Assembly (NCBI GenBank): GCA_050743075.1
Contig: JBOGDS010000028.1
Span: forward strand, 1-39,729
DNA from: JBOGDS01 sp050743075
GTDB taxonomy: Bacteria > Actinomycetota > Actinomycetes > Jiangellales > Jiangellaceae
DNA: 39,729 nt
Direction: 5' to 3'
The translations under genes were made by a program, and so were the position numbers. The notes beneath the pieces are model-generated. The model had not been told where the DNA came from, searched no databases, and was given only the letters and a program-made list of their open reading frames with translations. Each line of letters begins with the position of its first letter. The stretch's first letter is position 1. Positions 36,680-39,729 of this stretch are shown piece after piece.

Positions 36680-37705
36680 ATGACGAGCACCAGCACCCCG
36701 CGCCCGTCGATGCTGCTCGACCCTGGCATGGATCTGACGCTACGGCCGATGCGCTACCCGCAGTTCTTCGACCGGTTCCGCGACGCCATCAAGAACACCT
36801 GGACGGTCGAGGAGGTCGACCTGCACACCGACCTGGCCGACCTGGCCAAACTCACTGCGGCGGAACGGCACCTGGTCAGCCGCCTCGTCGCGTTCTTCGC
36901 CACCGGCGACACCATCGTGGCAAACAACTTGGTCCTCAACCTCTACCAGCACGTCAACTCCCCCGAGGGCCGGCTGTACCTGTCCCGGCAACCCTTCGAG
37001 GAAGCGGTCCACGTCCAGTTCTACCTCAACCTGCTCGACACCTATGTCCCCGACGAAACCGAACGGTTCGCCGCGTTCGCCGCCATCGAGAACATCCCCT
37101 CCATCAAACGCAAGGCGCAGTTCTGCTTCCGCTGGATCGACTCGATCTTCCAGCTGCGTGAGCTGTCCACGAAGGAGGACCGGCGGGCGTTCCTGCTCAA
37201 CCTGATCTGCTTCGCCGCCTGCATCGAGGGCCTGTTCTTCTACGGCGCGTTCGCCTACGTGTACTTCCTGCGCTCCCGCGGCCTGTTGCACGGCCTGGCC
37301 TCCGGCACGAACTGGGTGTTCCGCGACGAGTCCATGCACATGGCGTTCGCGTTCGACGTGGTCGACACCGTCCGCCGGCAGGAGCCGGACCTGTTCGACG
37401 AGCAGCTGGCCGAACAGGTCCGGCAGATGCTCGCCGAAGCCGTCGACTGCGAGGTCCAGTTCGCGCAGGACCTCCTCGACCAGGGCGTCTCCGGCAACTC
37501 GCCGGCGGACATGCGGGAGTATCTGCAGCACGTCGCCGACCGGCGCCTGGCCCAACTTGACATGGCACCGCTGTACGGGTCGGGCAACCCGTTCGCGTTC
37601 ATGGACCTGCAGGACGTGCAGGAGTTGTCGAACTTCTTCGAACGCCGGGTGTCGGCCTACCAGGTCGGGGTGGCCGGCACGGTCAGCTTCGACGACGACT
37701 TCTGA
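36680..37705 (+). CDS. nrdB: Class I ribonucleotide reductase beta subunit
   Basis: 341-aa di-iron radical subunit that supplies the tyrosyl radical to NrdA. Metal ligands and radical residue are intact: Asp77 in ATGDTIVANNL, Glu108 and His111 with Tyr115 in EEAVHVQFY (E-x2-H-x3-Y as in class Ia), a Glu in FAACIEGLFFYG, and Glu and His in FRDESMHMAFAF. The C-terminus GVAGTVSFDDDF is the acidic tail that docks to NrdA. The gene follows the nrdA fragment by 46 bp and overlaps the thioesterase start. Its original promoter was presumably upstream of nrdA and is gone, so expression is in doubt. The gene itself looks intact. Confidence 0.95.
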   Translation: MTSTSTPRPSMLLDPGMDLTLRPMRYPQFFDRFRDAIKNTWTVEEVDLHTDLADLAKLTAAERHLVSRLVAFFATGDTIVANNLVLNLYQHVNSPEGRLYLSRQPFEEAVHVQFYLNLLDTYVPDETERFAAFAAIENIPSIKRKAQFCFRWIDSIFQLRELSTKEDRRAFLLNLICFAACIEGLFFYGAFAYVYFLRSRGLLHGLASGTNWVFRDESMHMAFAFDVVDTVRRQEPDLFDEQLAEQVRQMLAEAVDCEVQFAQDLLDQGVSGNSPADMREYLQHVADRRLAQLDMAPLYGSGNPFAFMDLQDVQELSNFFERRVSAYQVGVAGTVSFDDDF

Positions 37706-38226
37706 TGCCGTCCGCAGCCGTGACGACGCTGGTCGGCAAGCCCACCGTCGGGTCCCGGTTGACGATCTCGCAGGTGATGGGCCCGCCTGATGTCAACCTG
37801 ATGGGCACCGTGCACGGCGGGGTCATCCTGCGGCTGGTCGACACCGCCGCCGGGGTGGTCGCCGCACGGCACTGCGCCGGCTCGGCGGTCACCGCGTTCA
37901 TGGACGAGATGGCGTTCCTCGTCGCCGTGCACATCGGCGATGTCGTACACGTGCAGACCCAGGTCAACTGGGCCGGCACCACCTCCATGGAGGTCGGCGT
38001 GCGGGTGCTGGCCGACCGGTGGAACGCATCCGTGCCCGCCACCCACGTCGCCACCGCCTACCTGGTCATGGTCGCCGTCGGTGAGGACGGCCGGCCGCGG
38101 CCGGTCCCGCCGGTCATCGCCGAGACCGATGAGGACCGTCGGCGGTTCCGGGAGGCGCAGATCCGCCGTGACCACCGCCTGGACCGCCGCCGGGCGATCA
38201 ACGCGTCCCGGCGTCCGAACCCGTAG
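37705..38226 (+). CDS. Acyl-CoA thioesterase (hotdog fold, YciA/BACH-like)
   Basis: 173-aa cytosolic thioesterase. GPPDVNLMGTVHGGVILRLV carries the N/D-x(n)-HGG active-site pattern, and FMDEMAFLVAVHIGDVVHVQ is the central hotdog strand-helix region of acyl-CoA hydrolases. A basic C-terminal tail (RRDHRLDRRRAINASRRP) follows. The ATG overlaps the nrdB stop (TGATG), so it is translationally coupled to nrdB. The physiological link to ribonucleotide reduction is unclear. The unit ends in a strong hairpin. Confidence 0.88.
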   Translation: MPSAAVTTLVGKPTVGSRLTISQVMGPPDVNLMGTVHGGVILRLVDTAAGVVAARHCAGSAVTAFMDEMAFLVAVHIGDVVHVQTQVNWAGTTSMEVGVRVLADRWNASVPATHVATAYLVMVAVGEDGRPRPVPPVIAETDEDRRRFREAQIRRDHRLDRRRAINASRRPNP

Positions 38227-38228
38227 CC

Positions 38229-38267
38229 GCCGGTGTACCCCGCCATGGTGTGGCGGGGTGCACCGGC
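38229..38267 (+). terminator. Terminator of the nrd/thioesterase unit
   Basis: A 17-bp stem with one G-T pair (38229-38245 with 38251-38267) and a 5-nt loop begins 2 bp after the thioesterase stop. It separates this unit from the metE transcript. Confidence 0.65.
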
Positions 38268-38282
38268 CCGACCGGGCGGGTC

Positions 38283-38288
38283 GTACGA
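38283..38288 (+). promoter_or_regulatory. Putative -10 of metE
   Basis: TACGAT fits TANNNT and would start transcription near 38295, just before the riboswitch. Confidence 0.4.
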
Positions 38289-38295
38289 TGGTCGC

Positions 38296-38484
38296 AGTGC
38301 TGGTTCGCCCCCGCTTGTGTGGGGGCGTCGTTAGAGGGAACCCGGTGGGAAACCGGGACTGCCCCGCAGCGGTGAGCGGGAACGACCGCCGTCAAACGCA
38401 CTGGGCCCGTGGGCCTGGGAAGCGACGGCCAGTAGGAGACCGGACCTGTCCGGTCGTGCCCGCGAGTCCGAAGACCTGCCCGCA
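38296..38484 (+). promoter_or_regulatory. Cobalamin (B12) riboswitch upstream of metE
   Basis: Conserved cobalamin-aptamer blocks are present in order: AGAGGGAACCCGGTGGGAAA, CCGGGACTGCCCCGCAGCGG, the GGGAAGCGACGGCC-AGTAGGAG core, and GCGAGTCCGAAGACCTGCC near the end. It lies about 140 nt before metE, so B12 should switch off the B12-independent methionine synthase. Between aptamer and gene, TCCTTCCC (38575-38582) is complementary to the ribosome-binding site GGGAAGGA (38607-38614), pointing to translational control. Confidence 0.92.
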
Positions 38485-38624
38485 CCGTGGACGCGCACCG
38501 CGCGTGCACCCGCCGACGGCCTCTCGGGAGGGTCAGGGCGAGCCCGGCCGCTGTTGCCGTGGCCTGCCGTGTCGTCCTTCCCGCGGGGGCCTGTCGGGCA
38601 CTTCGAGGGAAGGAACCACGCACC

Positions 38625-39729
38625 ATGACCGCACCATTCGGGCAGAGCACCGTGCTCGGCTATCCCCGCATCGGCCCCGACCGTGAACTCAAACGCGCCG
38701 TCGAGGCGTACTGGGCCGGGCGTATCGACGCCGCCGCCTTGCAGCAGAGCGCCGCCACGCTCCGCGCGCAGGTGTGGCGGACGCTGCGCGACGCCGGCCT
38801 GGGCTCGGTCCCGTCGAACACGTTCTCGTGCTACGACCACGTGCTGGACGCGGCGGTTGCCGTCGATGCGGTCCCGGACCGGTTCCGTCGCCTCGGCTTG
38901 TCCGAGCTGGACACGTATTTCGCGATGGCGCGTGGCACCGCGCAGGAGCCGGCCCTGGAGCTGACGAAGTGGTTCGCCACCAACTACCACTACCTGGTGC
39001 CGGAGGTCGGCCCGGACACCGTCTTCGCCGCCCGTGCGGACAAGGCGCTGTCGGAGTACGCCGAAGCCGCCGCGCTGGGCCTTACGACCCGTCCGGTGTT
39101 GGTCGGCCCGGCCACGTTCCTGCTGCTGGCCAAGCCGGCACCCGGTGCGCCGGACGGGTTCCGGCCGTTCGACCGCCTCGACGACCTCGTCGGCGTGTAC
39201 GCCGACATACTGGGCGCACTCTTCGATGCCGGGGTGGCGTGGGTGCAGCTCGACGAGCCCGCGTACGTGGCCGACCGCACCCCGGCGGAGATCGATGCGC
39301 TACGCGCCGCGTACACCCGCCTGGGTGGTCTGGCCCGTCGGCCTGGGCTGTTCGTCGCGTCGTACTTCGGTGAGCTCGGCGACGCCCTGCCCGCGCTGCT
39401 GGACACGCCGGTCGAGGCGGTCGGCCTGGACCTGGTCGCCGGCCCCGGAAACCTCAGCAGGCTTGCCGCCGCCGGTCCGATCCCCGGCAAGACGATCGTG
39501 GCCGGCCTGGTCGACGGCCACAACGTCTGGCGCACCGATTTGCGCGCCGCCGCCGCGACCGGTGCGGCGCTGACCGGGCTGGCCGACCACGTCACCGTGG
39601 CCACGTCGTGCTCGCTGCTGCACGTGCCCGTCGACCTGGCCGTCGAGACCGGCCTCGACCCGCAGCTGCGGGCCCGGCTCGCGTTCGCCCGGCAGAAAGT
39701 CGACGAGGTGGTGGCCCTCGGCCGGGCAC
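38625..39729 (+). CDS. metE: Cobalamin-independent methionine synthase, N-terminal part
   Basis: Transfers the methyl group of 5-methyltetrahydrofolate (polyglutamate) to homocysteine without B12. 368 codons are in the window and the gene runs off the right edge; the family is about 750-770 aa. The N-terminal domain is clear: TVLGYPRIGPDRELKRAVEA followed by YWAGRI, SNTFSCYDHVLD, MTKWF-type ELTKWFATNYHYLVPE, RPVLVGPATFLLLAKP and WVQLDEPAYVADRTP. The metal-binding C-terminal half lies outside. ATG 38625 has GGGAAGGA upstream. The leader carries a cobalamin riboswitch. Confidence 0.95.
   Translation, partial: MTAPFGQSTVLGYPRIGPDRELKRAVEAYWAGRIDAAALQQSAATLRAQVWRTLRDAGLGSVPSNTFSCYDHVLDAAVAVDAVPDRFRRLGLSELDTYFAMARGTAQEPALELTKWFATNYHYLVPEVGPDTVFAARADKALSEYAEAAALGLTTRPVLVGPATFLLLAKPAPGAPDGFRPFDRLDDLVGVYADILGALFDAGVAWVQLDEPAYVADRTPAEIDALRAAYTRLGGLARRPGLFVASYFGELGDALPALLDTPVEAVGLDLVAGPGNLSRLAAAGPIPGKTIVAGLVDGHNVWRTDLRAAAATGAALTGLADHVTVATSCSLLHVPVDLAVETGLDPQLRARLAFARQKVDEVVALGRA

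Overview
The window is chromosomal DNA of a high-GC actinobacterium. The evidence is strong G/C third-position bias, frequent GTG starts, a dnaK-grpE-dnaJ-hspR operon with HspR (HAIR) operators, a bifunctional-type Dcd, and many start codons sitting 6-7 nt after a -10-like hexamer (leaderless transcripts). I cannot place it below class level.

Layout. 0.2-5.8 kb: dcd, a membrane-anchored Fe-S oxidoreductase, a ribbon-helix-helix (HicB-like)/DUF4097 operon with a repeat-rich leaderless promoter, a 64-aa protein and a membrane protein. 6-20.3 kb: a complete but dispersed histidine-utilisation set. hutH and hutU come first; an ECF42-type sigma factor with an eroded DGPF gene and a frameshifted VOC gene follows; then an M20 metallo-amidohydrolase and hutF. 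A minus-strand block (ion channel, MMPL transporter, PAP2 protein, lactonase) separates these from hutI. The M20 enzyme is the best candidate for the last step, N-formylglutamate hydrolysis, because no HutG is seen. 20.4-21.8 kb: an acyltransferase membrane protein coupled to a 47-aa membrane peptide. 21.9-26.2 kb: dnaK operon with two HAIR sites. 26.4-29 kb: a nucleotidyltransferase with a small partner ORF, a frameshifted membrane protein and an FAD-linked oxidase. 29.4-34.9 kb: clpB with its own HAIR site, an unknown protein, an SDR, an NTF2-like protein and pyrE. 35-36.6 kb: an IS110-family element with two frameshifts, abutting the last 111 codons of nrdA. 36.7-39.7 kb: nrdB, a hotdog thioesterase, a cobalamin riboswitch and the start of metE (runs off the end).

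Themes. HspR, encoded last in the dnaK operon, probably represses that operon and clpB through three HAIR sites. NrdAB and MetE are B12-independent isozymes; metE carries a cobalamin riboswitch whose expression platform shows a Shine-Dalgarno sequestering stem, while the class I reductase looks inactivated by loss of most of nrdA. Several intergenic regions hold unusually long near-perfect palindromes. Two of these sequence families occur twice each, which suggests dispersed palindromic elements doubling as terminators. A different repeat of about 43 bp lies upstream of both the MMPL and PAP2 genes. Several gene remnants (DGPF, VOC, PIN-domain toxin, nrdA, transposase) show ongoing erosion. 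No tRNA, rRNA or CRISPR array was recognised.
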